Part shown: in pieces, positions 1 through 6,333 of the stretch
Layout of the letters: each line of letters opens with the position of its first letter
Position numbering within the stretch: the stretch's first letter is position 1
Source: JANOYJ01 sp031373225
GTDB lineage: Bacteria > Pseudomonadota > Alphaproteobacteria > Rhizobiales > Rhizobiaceae
DNA length: 9,137 nucleotides
NCBI GenBank assembly: GCA_031373225.1
Contig: JANMMM010000367.1
Span: 1-9,137, forward strand
Reading direction: 5' to 3'
The notes under the pieces: generated by a model
Databases searched by the model: none
The model's input: only the letters and a program-made list of their open reading frames with translations
Told to the model about the DNA's origin: nothing
Translations under genes and position numbers: made by a program

Positions 1-276
1 CATCTCGAAGAAGGTGTGGTGCCTCGCGGTGTAGCCCACATTGTCAAGATCATTGTGTTTGCCGCCGGCCCGCACGCATTTTTGCGACGTGGCGGCACGC
101 GAATAGGGCCGCTGCTCAAGACCGGTGAATACGTTCTTGAACTGCACCATGCCGGCATTGGTGAACATCAATGTCGGGTCATTGCGCGGAACAAGCGGGC
201 TTGAATCAACGACTTCGTGACCGTTTTTGCGAAAGTATTCCAGAAAAGCCGAACGGACTTCGTTGACGCCACTCAT
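1..276 (-). CDS. alaS: Alanine--tRNA ligase, N-terminal 92 residues (partial, cut by left edge)
   Basis: Cytoplasmic class II aminoacyl-tRNA synthetase that charges tRNA(Ala) with alanine. Only the start is present: 92 codons run from ATG (complement of 274-276) to base 1 with the frame open, and the rest lies beyond the left edge. The visible part is the beginning of the catalytic domain. It opens MSGVNEVRSAFLEYF, continues with the strongly conserved PLVPRNDPTLMFTNAGM and QFKNVFTG stretches (about residues 28-52), and then the motif 2 region RAATSQKCVRAGGKHNDL followed by GYTARHHTFFEM, all typical of bacterial AlaRS. An AAGGG Shine-Dalgarno sequence lies 7 nt before the ATG. Transcription runs leftward, away from the MFS gene, and the 366-bp region upstream carries a palindromic repeat. 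The family assignment is very secure. Intactness of the rest cannot be judged. Confidence 0.96.
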   Translation of the reverse strand, partial: MSGVNEVRSAFLEYFRKNGHEVVDSSPLVPRNDPTLMFTNAGMVQFKNVFTGLEQRPYSRAATSQKCVRAGGKHNDLDNVGYTARHHTFFEM

Positions 277-463
277 TCACGCACCCTTGTTTTCCGGTGG
301 TTTGTCGTTTCCCGGGCGGGAAGAACCGCTTGTAGCCATATGGTTTCTGCCTGTCCAGAACAGCATGAACGCAGCCTGAAGCGTATCCGCATTTCACGCA
401 AACACTGACATGCTCCAAATGGCCTATGCTATTGAAAATGGCAGGTAAACTCGAACCTCGGCG

Positions 464-536
464 CTGCCCCTCATCCGGTCCTTCGGACCACCTTCTCCCC
501 GTGAGAACGGGGAGAAGGGAAGTGGCGGACACTTCC
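464..536. repeat. Mosaic of three adjacent palindromes, RIME/REP-like intergenic repeat
   Basis: Three inverted repeats sit end to end. (1) GGTCC-ttc-GGACC, 477-489. (2) A perfect 12-bp stem CCTTCTCCCCGT with GAGA loop, 491-518. (3) GGAAGTG-gcgga-CACTTCC, 518-536. A weaker fourth, CCTG-tcag-CAGG, follows at 545-556. The leading GCCCCTCATCCGG and the CCTTCTCCCCG...CGGGGAGAAGG core match my memory of palindromic intergenic elements scattered in rhizobial and Brucella-type genomes (RIME-like). Copy number cannot be seen from one copy. Transcribed, it would fold strongly, but no T-run follows on either strand, so it is not an obvious intrinsic terminator. Confidence 0.72.
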
Positions 537-600
537 TGCCAAATCCTGTCAGCAGGCCCGTCCGCACCACCTTGAGCCCAGGCGGCGTTACTTGCGAAGT

Positions 601-617
601 TGATTTCTTCTAAATCA
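601..617. promoter_or_regulatory. Small hyphenated dyad before the MFS gene, possible operator
   Basis: TGATTT-cttct-AAATCA is a perfect 6-bp inverted repeat with a 5-bp centre, ending 25 bp before the MFS start codon. That position suits a repressor site, as drug exporters are often controlled by TetR or MarR proteins. No regulator gene lies in the window and a dyad this short could be chance. This is inference only. Confidence 0.22.
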
Positions 618-642
618 GGGCTACGGCCCGCGGGAGCCCTTA

Positions 643-2178
643 ATGTCCGCCGCCGAAGCCATCATCGCCCCCAAAGCCACCCGCCGAGACTGGATCGGCC
701 TTGCCGTCATCGCGCTGCCTTGCATGCTGTATTCGATGGACCTGACGGTGCTGAACCTCGCCGTGCCGACGCTCATTGCCGACATCAAACCGTCCGCTTC
801 CGAGCTATTATGGATCATCGACGTCTACGGCTTTATGGTCGCCGGCTTCCTCGTTGCCATGGGTTCGCTCGGCGACCGGATCGGGCGGCGCAAGCTTTTG
901 ATGGCGGGGGCGGCGGTGTTTGGAATCACCTCGCTGATCGCCGCCTTTGCCAACACGCCCGCCACGCTGATCGCCGCGCGGGCGCTGCTTGGAATTGCCG
1001 GGGCGACCATCGCACCGTCTACCCTGTCACTCATCACCAACATGTTCCGCGATGAAAAAGAGCAGGCGTTTGCCATCTCGATGTGGGTGGCGGCCTATTC
1101 TGCCGGGGCGATCATAGGCCCGCTGGTGGGTGGCGTTCTGATCCAGTATTTCTCCTGGGGCTCGGTGTTCCTCGCCAATGTGCCGGTCATGCTGCTGCTG
1201 CTCGCCGTCGCGCCATTCCTTCTGCCGGAGCACAAGGACCCGAACCCCGGCCGCATTGATTTTCCGAGCATCTTCCTGTCGCTCGCCTCCATCCTGTCGA
1301 TCATTTACGGGCTGAAGAAGATCGCCGAGAGCGGCTTTGCCGCGCTTCCGGTGCTGATCGCGCTTGCGGGTATTGCCCTGCTGGTGGTTTTCGTGCGCCG
1401 GCAATACAGTCTGGAGCAGCCATTCATCGACCCTAAACTGTTCGAGCTGACGAAATTCCGCGTCGCCATTGCGGTGAATTTCATCGGCATTTTCTTCCTG
1501 TTCGGCACGTTCATCTTCATGGCGCAATATCTGCAGATGGTGGCGGGCCTCTCGCCGCTGATGGCGGGGCTTTGGTCCGTCCCCAGCGCGCTCGCTTTCA
1601 CCCTCATGTCGTTCGCCACGCCCGCTTTGATGGAGCGTTTGAGCGTCACATCTCTGATCGCCGCTGGTCTCGTCGTGTCGGCGGCGGGCCTTGCGCTGCT
1701 TGCCGCCGCGGATAATTTCGCGCTAATCATTGTTGCCAACATCATTATGTCGGTCGGCTTCACCCCGGTGATCACCATGACCACCGGGCTCATCGTCGGC
1801 TCGGCGCCGCCCGAAAAAGCGGGCGTCGCCTCGGCGGTCTCGGAAACCGGCGCGGAGCTGGGCGGGGCGCTGGGTGTCGCGCTGATGGGCAGTCTCGGCA
1901 CGGCGATTTTCCGGAGCTTTATGGAAGGGAAAACCGCGCCGGGACTTTCACCCGAAGTCTCGGAGGCAGCCCGCACCACGCTGGGCGGCGCGCTGGAGGC
2001 GGCCAAGACGCTGCCGGGAACGGACGGCGCGGCGATGGTTGAGGCGGCTCGGCAGATATTCATGACCGGGTTTCACACCATGGCGCTGATTTCAACGCTG
2101 GCGCTGCTGGCGGCGGCCTGGATGACATGGAAGGTGCTTGGCGGTGAAAGCCGGGCGCTGGCTTCAGCGGGTCACTGA
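643..2178 (+). CDS. MFS drug exporter, DHA2 (14-helix) family, SmvA/QacA-like
   Basis: Inner-membrane proton-driven exporter, 511 residues, the usual length for 14-helix drug:H+ antiporters. Helix 1 carries the acidic SMDLTVLNLAVPTL stretch (Asp33). Motif A is GSLGDRIGRRK (residues 75-85), between helices 2 and 3. The motif C-like GAIIGPLVGG (155-164) marks the antiporter group. The LLWIIDVYGFMVAGFL segment resembles SmvA-type methyl viologen and biguanide exporters more than EmrB. Alternating hydrophobic segments continue to the C-terminus. The start is ATG 643, with GGGAG at 632-636 six nt upstream. The gene is monocistronic, and its TGA overlaps by 7 bp the 3' end of the convergent DUF922-type gene. 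Substrates cannot be read from sequence; quaternary ammonium compounds or other cationic toxicants are the family expectation. I leave out a symbol because SmvA orthology is unproven. Confidence 0.93.
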   Translation: MSAAEAIIAPKATRRDWIGLAVIALPCMLYSMDLTVLNLAVPTLIADIKPSASELLWIIDVYGFMVAGFLVAMGSLGDRIGRRKLLMAGAAVFGITSLIAAFANTPATLIAARALLGIAGATIAPSTLSLITNMFRDEKEQAFAISMWVAAYSAGAIIGPLVGGVLIQYFSWGSVFLANVPVMLLLLAVAPFLLPEHKDPNPGRIDFPSIFLSLASILSIIYGLKKIAESGFAALPVLIALAGIALLVVFVRRQYSLEQPFIDPKLFELTKFRVAIAVNFIGIFFLFGTFIFMAQYLQMVAGLSPLMAGLWSVPSALAFTLMSFATPALMERLSVTSLIAAGLVVSAAGLALLAAADNFALIIVANIIMSVGFTPVITMTTGLIVGSAPPEKAGVASAVSETGAELGGALGVALMGSLGTAIFRSFMEGKTAPGLSPEVSEAARTTLGGALEAAKTLPGTDGAAMVEAARQIFMTGFHTMALISTLALLAAAWMTWKVLGGESRALASAGH

Positions 2179-2786
2179 CGCTGGCTCTTCAGCTTCTGCT
2201 CGATCCGGTATTCCAGCAGCCGCGCCACCCGCGCTTCGAAATTGATCGACTCCACCCGGTCAAAATCCGCCTGCGCCTGCGCGTGCGCAGACAGCAGCTT
2301 GTCCGCCACGGATTCGGCTTTGGCCTGCAGCCGCTTGCAGTCGCGGTCGCGCGGCAGGTTTTCCAGCGCGCGTTCCAAGTCAATCGCGTAGCTGCGGGCG
2401 ATCAGCGCGTGGCGCTCCTCGTGGCGCTTGATGTCGGAGGACAGCGTGTCCCACATGATCGCCATGTCCTCGGAGGCGCGCGGGCGGTTTTTCCAGCGCG
2501 GCAAAGTGACCTTTAGGTCAAGCGTCACAAAGGCGCGCTCCAGCTTGCACCAGGTTCCGTCGTTTGAAATTCTGGTCTTCAGGCCGAAATTCATTGATGT
2601 GGCGCCCGGATGGCGCGAGCCTGTCAGTTTCAGTTTCGGACCGCGCTTGGCGATTTCGCGGTCAAGGTCTTCGGCCGATTTGCCGTAAATGTTGAAGTAC
2701 GAATATTTCTTGTCAATGCTGGCGCTCTCGGCGGGCAAGATCATGCCTTGCAGCGCCAATAAGCAAAGCAAGCTGCGCAGCCGCAT
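2172..2786 (-). CDS. Secreted putative Zn-dependent protease, DUF922-type, HEERH motif
   Basis: A 204-residue protein with an N-terminal signal peptide (MRLRSLLCLLALQGMILPAESAS, likely cleaved near residue 22), so expected in the periplasm. The mature part starts with KKYSYFNIYGKSAEDLDREI, typical of the DUF922 group of predicted secreted metalloproteases. HEERH at residues 122-126 fits the HExxH zinc-binding and catalytic motif. Helical, charged sequence follows to the C-terminus (about 130-204). Cys80 and Cys150 could form a disulfide in the periplasm. The start is ATG (complement of 2784-2786) with GAGGA 5 nt upstream. It is divergent from folP across 125 bp and convergent with the MFS gene, sharing 7 bp at the stops. 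No substrate is known to me. Proteolysis is inferred from the motif alone. Confidence 0.8.
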   Translation of the reverse strand: MRLRSLLCLLALQGMILPAESASIDKKYSYFNIYGKSAEDLDREIAKRGPKLKLTGSRHPGATSMNFGLKTRISNDGTWCKLERAFVTLDLKVTLPRWKNRPRASEDMAIMWDTLSSDIKRHEERHALIARSYAIDLERALENLPRDRDCKRLQAKAESVADKLLSAHAQAQADFDRVESINFEARVARLLEYRIEQKLKSQRQ

Positions 2787-2799
2787 ATCCGTCCTCGCG

Positions 2800-2855
2800 C
2801 CTTATAAATCTTCCTTATAAGCATATAGTGTATATGCCAATTATGGCAAATTGCC
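2800..2855. repeat. Linked dyads and a direct repeat between the DUF922-type gene and folP
   Basis: In one AT-rich stretch there is a direct repeat CCTTATAA (2800-2807 and 2813-2820). Then come three overlapping or adjoining perfect inverted repeats: GCATATA-gtg-TATATGC (2821-2837), TGCCA-atta-TGGCA (2835-2848) and GGCAA-a-TTGCC (2845-2855). Adjacent dyads share bases, so only some could form at once as hairpins. They look more like protein-binding sites at a shared divergent promoter. No binding protein is suggested by sequence. Confidence 0.6.
2822..2849 (-). promoter_or_regulatory. Candidate promoter for the DUF922-type gene
   Basis: Read on the minus strand, TTGCCA (complement of 2844-2849) is followed after 16 bp by TATATG (complement of 2822-2827). 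Transcription would begin about 30 nt before the start codon at 2786. The site is embedded in the chain of inverted repeats. The plus strand also has TTGACG at 2857-2862 upstream of folP, but its -10 partner 17 bp on (GAAAAG) is poor, so I do not list it separately. Confidence 0.35.
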
Positions 2856-2911
2856 GTTGACGCGTGCTGCCACTGTGGCGAAAAGCGGGAAAATTTCTTG
2901 GAGCCGCCTTC

Positions 2912-3772
2912 ATGATGACAGTCTGGCAAGTCGGCCATGGGCGGAGCCTGCCGCTAGGCGGCGCATCCGTGCTGATGGGCATATTGAACGTGACGCCGGA
3001 CTCGTTCTCCGACGGCGGCAGGTTCAACGTCGCGGACGCGGCCATTGACCATGCCAAGGCGATGCAGGCGGCGGGGGCGCAGATCATCGATGTCGGCGGC
3101 GAATCCACCCGCCCGGGCGCTTCTCCCGTCGATGCGGCAACCGAGCAGGCGCGGGTGCTGCCGATTATTGAAGCGCTGGCATCGGAAATGGATGTGCTGA
3201 TATCCGTTGACACTTACCGGTCCGAAACGGCGCGGCTGGCGGTGAACGAGGGCGCGCATATCGTCAATGATGTGACCGGGCTGCAGGGCGATCCCGCAGT
3301 GGCGAAAGTGGCGGGGAAGACCCAAAGCGGCGTCTGTGTCATGCACACGGGGCGGGGCCGGGTGAAGCTGCCGGATGTGATCGAGGACCAGTATGTTTTC
3401 TTGAGAAGGTCGCTGGAGATTGCGGCGACCGCCGGCATCCGCGACGCCTGCATCGTCCTCGATCCAGGGTTTGGTTTTGCAAAGGAGACGGATGCTGAAA
3501 ACCTTGAGCTGATAGCCCGCTTCCGCGAGCTTTGCGATCTGGGCTATCCGCTGCTCGCCGGCACGTCGCGCAAACGGTTTCTGGGCGGCGTCACTGGACG
3601 CGACGCCGGGGACCGCGATGTGGCGAGTGCGGCGAGCTCCGTCCTGCTGCGGCTGGCCGGGGCCGACATTTTCAGGGTGCACGATGTCGCAATCAACAGG
3701 GATGCATTGCTGGTCGCCGATGCTATGCTGGCGTCGAAAAAGGCGCTGACCGGGCGTCCGTTGCGGGGCTGA
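2912..3772 (+). CDS. folP: Dihydropteroate synthase
   Basis: Cytoplasmic TIM-barrel enzyme that condenses hydroxymethyl-dihydropterin pyrophosphate with p-aminobenzoate to give dihydropteroate; it is the sulfonamide target. The 286 residues carry the whole set of family motifs in order: MGILNVTPDSFSDGG (22-36), GGESTRPGA (62-70), SVDTYR (98-103), NDVTG (119-123), MHTGRG (144-149), DPGFGF (184-189), GTSRKRFLG (217-225, with the conserved SRK lysine) and RVHDV (255-259). I chose ATG 2912 because GGAG at 2900-2903 lies 8 nt upstream. A GTG at 2864 would add 16 unconserved residues, and a second ATG follows directly at 2915. It is the first gene of a folP-folB-folK cluster, with 4 bp to folB. No insertion or alteration resembling acquired sulfonamide-resistant forms is apparent by eye. 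Confidence 0.96.
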   Translation: MMTVWQVGHGRSLPLGGASVLMGILNVTPDSFSDGGRFNVADAAIDHAKAMQAAGAQIIDVGGESTRPGASPVDAATEQARVLPIIEALASEMDVLISVDTYRSETARLAVNEGAHIVNDVTGLQGDPAVAKVAGKTQSGVCVMHTGRGRVKLPDVIEDQYVFLRRSLEIAATAGIRDACIVLDPGFGFAKETDAENLELIARFRELCDLGYPLLAGTSRKRFLGGVTGRDAGDRDVASAASSVLLRLAGADIFRVHDVAINRDALLVADAMLASKKALTGRPLRG

Positions 3773-3776
3773 GCAC

Positions 3777-4136
3777 ATGTACACAATCCGGATGATGAAC
3801 TGCGCCTTCTTCGCCCGCCATGGCGTGATGCGGGAGGAGGAAGTGCTTGGGCAGCGCTTCTACGTGGACGCGGTGCTGACGGTTGATCCGGGCGATGCGC
3901 TGACCAAGGACAAGATCGAGGCGACGGTGGATTACGGCAAGGCCTTTCAGGTGATTGAGGCCATCATCACCGGCAAGCGGCGCTATTTAATCGAGTCGTT
4001 GGCGCTCGAAGTCGCCGAAGCGCTGCGCGAGACGTTTTCGCAGATCGAGCAGGCCGAAATCACGGTGCGCAAGCCCAACGCGCCGGTGCCGGGCGTGCTG
4101 GACTATGTCGAGGTCACAGTTGTCCGTCCGCTTTGA
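3777..4136 (+). CDS. folB: Dihydroneopterin aldolase
   Basis: Converts 7,8-dihydroneopterin to 6-hydroxymethyl-7,8-dihydropterin and glycolaldehyde in folate synthesis; cytoplasmic, normally an octamer of small T-fold subunits. The 119-residue length is typical. The motifs are NCAFFARHGVMREEEVLGQRF (8-28, including the conserved substrate-binding Glu region), TVDYG (50-54, with the conserved tyrosine), LIESLALEVAE (71-81) and VRKPNAPVPG (97-106, holding the catalytic lysine). The start ATG at 3777 lies 4 bp after the folP stop. There is no strong Shine-Dalgarno (only GGGG at 3765-3768), so translational coupling to folP is likely. The 3' end overlaps folK. Confidence 0.95.
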   Translation: MYTIRMMNCAFFARHGVMREEEVLGQRFYVDAVLTVDPGDALTKDKIEATVDYGKAFQVIEAIITGKRRYLIESLALEVAEALRETFSQIEQAEITVRKPNAPVPGVLDYVEVTVVRPL

Positions 4137-4614
4137 GACGGCGCTGATCGGGCTGGGCGGCAACCTAGGCGATCCGGTCAAGAGCATTCGGCAAGCGCTT
4201 GAAATGATTGACCGCCACGAAGATTGCCGCGTTGAGGCGGTGTCGTCCTTCTGGCGCACGCCGCCTTGGGGCAAGACTGATCAGCCGGACTTCCTCAATG
4301 CCTGCGCGAGGGTTTCCACACGGCTGGAGCCACGGGCATTTCTGGCGCTTTGTCTTCAAACCGAACAAGTGCTGAAACGGGTGCGCAAAGAGCGCTGGGG
4401 GCCGCGCAGCATCGATATCGACGTTCTTTTCTTCGGAGACAAAAATATTGCGGAGGACGGACTGGTCATTCCCCACCCGCGCATCGCCGAGCGCGCCTTT
4501 GTGCTTGTGCCGCTGGCGGAGATTGCGCCGGATCAGATCTTGAATGGAAAAACGATTTCAGAACGTGCGCAGGAAATCAGCCGGGAAGGCATTTCACTGG
4601 AACAGAGGCGGTGA
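4105..4614 (+). CDS. folK: 6-hydroxymethyl-7,8-dihydropterin pyrophosphokinase (HPPK)
   Basis: Transfers pyrophosphate from ATP to 6-hydroxymethyl-dihydropterin, making the FolP substrate. Family motifs, numbered from ATG 4105: GLGGNLGD (16-23), the SSFWRTPPWG substrate loop (47-56), PDFLNA (61-66), the HPPK signature RWGPRSIDIDVLFFGD (97-112) with the two magnesium-binding aspartates D104 and D106, and IPHPRIAERAFVLVPLAEI (122-140). The 169 residues fit the family. The start is uncertain. ATG 4105 overlaps folB by 32 bp and has a poor ribosome site. TTG 4120 has GAGGT 5 nt upstream, overlaps folB by 17 bp and would begin just before the first conserved strand. Either way translation is probably coupled to folB. 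It ends 15 bp before the convergent secreted-protein gene, with no clear terminator between. Confidence 0.95.
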   Translation: MSRSQLSVRFETALIGLGGNLGDPVKSIRQALEMIDRHEDCRVEAVSSFWRTPPWGKTDQPDFLNACARVSTRLEPRAFLALCLQTEQVLKRVRKERWGPRSIDIDVLFFGDKNIAEDGLVIPHPRIAERAFVLVPLAEIAPDQILNGKTISERAQEISREGISLEQRR

Positions 4615-4629
4615 AACGCCTGTATAGCC

Positions 4630-5163
4630 TCAGTTTTTGGCGACCGAGCCCGTCGAGGTCTGGTCAATCCGCGTCAGGCTCATGCCGATGACCCGCACCA
4701 TATCCTTGTTGACGCGCACCGAGATCGTGACGTGCATCAGGTCGGGATTTTCCATGCGGGCCAACATTGCGCCATTGAGCTTCTTGCGGTTGAGCGACAT
4801 GGTGACCCGGTCGCCGGAGACATTGCCGGACAGGATGTCGAGACCCTTGCCCGCTGCGCCGTCAAGAAACGCGCCAGAGTAATTGCCGTTTGATTTCAAT
4901 ATCTTGGCGCTCATTTCCTGTGCAAAGACACCAACGCGGCAGGTGCCGTCCATGTTGATGCCGGTCTTGCCGCCGGGCGCTGTTCCGTCGAGCGTGCAGA
5001 CGAATTTGGTGCCCTTGTATTTGCCCGCGACAATCTCGCCCGGCCCCTGCCATTTGCCTTCAACCGACTTGAAAAATGTGGCGTCTTCGCCGGCAATCGC
5101 TGGCGCTGCAGCACCAATTGCCGTGATGAAAACTAATAAAATGCGGGCAAACAGATTGGTCAT
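4630..5163 (-). CDS. Small secreted protein of unknown function
   Basis: I do not recognise this family. The protein has 177 residues from ATG (complement of 5161-5163), with AAGAG about 9 nt upstream. A TTG at 5187 would add eight residues ahead of the signal peptide and is less likely. The N-terminus is a clear signal peptide: an Arg, a hydrophobic core ILLVFITAIGAAA and an AIA cleavage site near residue 24, followed by GED, so the protein should be periplasmic or extracytoplasmic. The mature part is rich in Gly, Ser, Asn and Lys with alternating strands (GKWQGPGEIV, FVCTLDG, GTCRVGVF, NYSGAFL, DRVTMSL, HVTISVRV), suggesting an all-beta fold. Cys56 and Cys75 are the only mature cysteines and could pair. 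It is convergent with folK and downstream of ycjF on the same strand with a 129-bp gap. Confidence 0.82.
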   Translation of the reverse strand: MTNLFARILLVFITAIGAAAPAIAGEDATFFKSVEGKWQGPGEIVAGKYKGTKFVCTLDGTAPGGKTGINMDGTCRVGVFAQEMSAKILKSNGNYSGAFLDGAAGKGLDILSGNVSGDRVTMSLNRKKLNGAMLARMENPDLMHVTISVRVNKDMVRVIGMSLTRIDQTSTGSVAKN

Positions 5164-5207
5164 GTGGCGGACTCTTCGAAACTTCAAATCATTGAAATCA
5201 GCTTCCG

Positions 5208-5236
5208 ACCATGCACGCGAATGGTTAATGCATGGT
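5208..5236. repeat. 8-bp inverted repeat upstream of the secreted-protein gene
   Basis: ACCATGCA (5208-5215) and TGCATGGT (5229-5236) form a perfect inverted repeat around a 13-bp centre. A direct repeat ATGGTT (5221-5226 and 5232-5237) overlaps it. It lies 45-73 bp upstream of the ATG at 5163, in the only spacer between ycjF and this gene, where a promoter or operator could sit. No T-run follows on either strand, so it is not a typical terminator. I found no convincing -35/-10 pair here. Confidence 0.4.
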
Positions 5237-5292
5237 TGTCCTGACCGGACTTTACGGTGATCGGGGGCAGTGATTTCGGCAAGCCACCAGGC

Positions 5293-6333
5293 TCAGTCCT
5301 TCGCCGGTTTTGAGCCGAACTTGGTCAGTTCGCCGAGAAACTCGCTCATTCCAGGCCGCTTCTCCACCTTGAATGGCAAGGGGCGGGTCAAATCCATGGC
5401 TGCTATGCCGACCCGGGCGGTCATTAATCCATTGATGACGCCTTCTCCGAGGCGGGCGGAAAGCTTGGCGGCGATGCCGTGGCCGAGCATCTGCTGGATC
5501 AGACTGTCTCCCATCGCGACCGTGCCGGTGACGGCGAGATGCGCGACGACATTTTTGGCGAGGCGCAGAAGCCCGAGCGTGGCGGGACGGCTGCCATAGA
5601 GCTCGCTTAAGGCCCGGATCAGCTTGAGGCTTTCGAACAGGATGTAGCCGACATCGACCAGCGCGCGCGGGCTGACGGCGGTGACGACCGAGACGCGTTT
5701 GGCGGCGTTCATCACCAAAGACGCGGCCTTGCGGTCCAGCGGCGCGAGGAGCTCAGTTTCAGCCAGCCGGATCAGGTCGCGGCCATCGACGATCTCGCCC
5801 TTGGTCTCATCGAGAATGCGGCGGCCGGACGCTGTTTCAGGCTGTGCCTTCAGGTGGGCGGACAAGGTTTCGACAATCTGCCGAGCCTGAATTTCATCAT
5901 TGTTTTCATAGGCCCTTGCGGCGCGCCCGCGGGTGAGGCTGACCGAATCCAGACGCCGCAGCGCGATCCATTCGCGGGCCAGCATAAGAGCCAGTGCCGC
6001 CAACGCGATTGCCAGCGCCGCAATGCCGGTCCAACCAAGCCAACCGGCTCGTGAAAACAGCTGCGAAATAAGCGCGTCGGTCCAGAGTGCGATGGCGAAT
6101 GAGATAAGAACGCCAGCCGCCGTGAGGAAAATGCGGCCAGCGCGCCAGCCCGTCTTTTGAAGAGGGGCGGATACTATTTCCGGCGATGGTTCGAGCACAT
6201 TGAAGATGTCGTCTGATTCTTCAATGACGACCGCAACCGGCACAGCGGCTGGCGCGCGCTTGATCTTTGTTTCAAGCGGCGCTGCAGCTGGCACTGGGAA
6301 AGCAACCGGTTTTCTGGATGTCTCGGTGTTCAT
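5293..6333 (-). CDS. ycjF: YcjF-family (UPF0283/DUF697) inner-membrane protein
   Basis: A 346-residue partner of YcjX. An N-terminal low-complexity Pro/Ala/Lys tail (about 1-60) is expected in the cytoplasm. Two membrane helices follow (about 67-90, RIFLTAAGVLISFAIALW, and 99-119, LGWTGIAALAIALAALALML). Next comes a charged helical stretch (REWIALRRLDS, then EIQARQIVETLSAHL), and the conserved C-terminal domain (about 190-335) ends in GHGIAAKLSARLGEGVINGLMTAR and DLTRPLPF-type sequence, typical of the family. The ATG overlaps the ycjX stop by 4 bp (ATGA), with GGAG 10 nt upstream, so the two proteins should be made together. In E. coli this pair belongs to the phage-shock regulon; no psp genes appear here. 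Molecular function is not established. An envelope-stress role is inference. Confidence 0.9.
   Translation of the reverse strand: MNTETSRKPVAFPVPAAAPLETKIKRAPAAVPVAVVIEESDDIFNVLEPSPEIVSAPLQKTGWRAGRIFLTAAGVLISFAIALWTDALISQLFSRAGWLGWTGIAALAIALAALALMLAREWIALRRLDSVSLTRGRAARAYENNDEIQARQIVETLSAHLKAQPETASGRRILDETKGEIVDGRDLIRLAETELLAPLDRKAASLVMNAAKRVSVVTAVSPRALVDVGYILFESLKLIRALSELYGSRPATLGLLRLAKNVVAHLAVTGTVAMGDSLIQQMLGHGIAAKLSARLGEGVINGLMTARVGIAAMDLTRPLPFKVEKRPGMSEFLGELTKFGSKPAKD

Larger units (their letters stand above)
277..642. other. Divergent intergenic region between alaS and the MFS gene
   Basis: These 366 bp hold the upstream regions of both flanking genes. Bases 277-450 are plain sequence with no convincing gene, and I could not find a clear -35/-10 pair for alaS. 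Bases about 464-556 are a run of hairpins (separate entry). Bases 601-617 are a small dyad in front of the MFS gene (separate entry). An open frame crosses bases 206-532 on the minus strand, but it overlaps the alaS start and runs through the palindromes, so I do not call it a gene. Confidence 0.6.

Noticed and set aside
206..532. A 108-codon minus-strand frame spanning the alaS start and the palindromes
   Set aside because: It overlaps the conserved alaS N-terminus in another frame and reads through the repeat. Nothing in the product looks like a protein family.
1305..2063. A 252-codon open frame on the minus strand inside the MFS gene
   Set aside because: Low-complexity Ala/Ser/Pro product without domain features, opposite a clearly recognisable transporter.
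2864..2911. GTG 2864 as an upstream folP start
   Set aside because: It adds 16 residues unlike the family. ATG 2912 has GGAG at a good distance.
2954..3784. A 276-codon open frame on the minus strand opposite folP
   Set aside because: folP on the plus strand carries every dihydropteroate synthase motif. The antisense frame is a by-product of high GC and has an unnatural His/Arg/Gln-rich composition.
5164..5187. TTG 5187 as the start of the secreted protein
   Set aside because: It would place charged residues before the signal peptide. ATG 5163 begins a normal signal peptide and has a ribosome site.
5221..5228. TTAACCAT-type CtrA half-sites here and at the GGTTAACC near 9005
   Set aside because: Only single half-sites are present, without a second TTAA at the 7-bp spacing, so chance occurrence is more likely.
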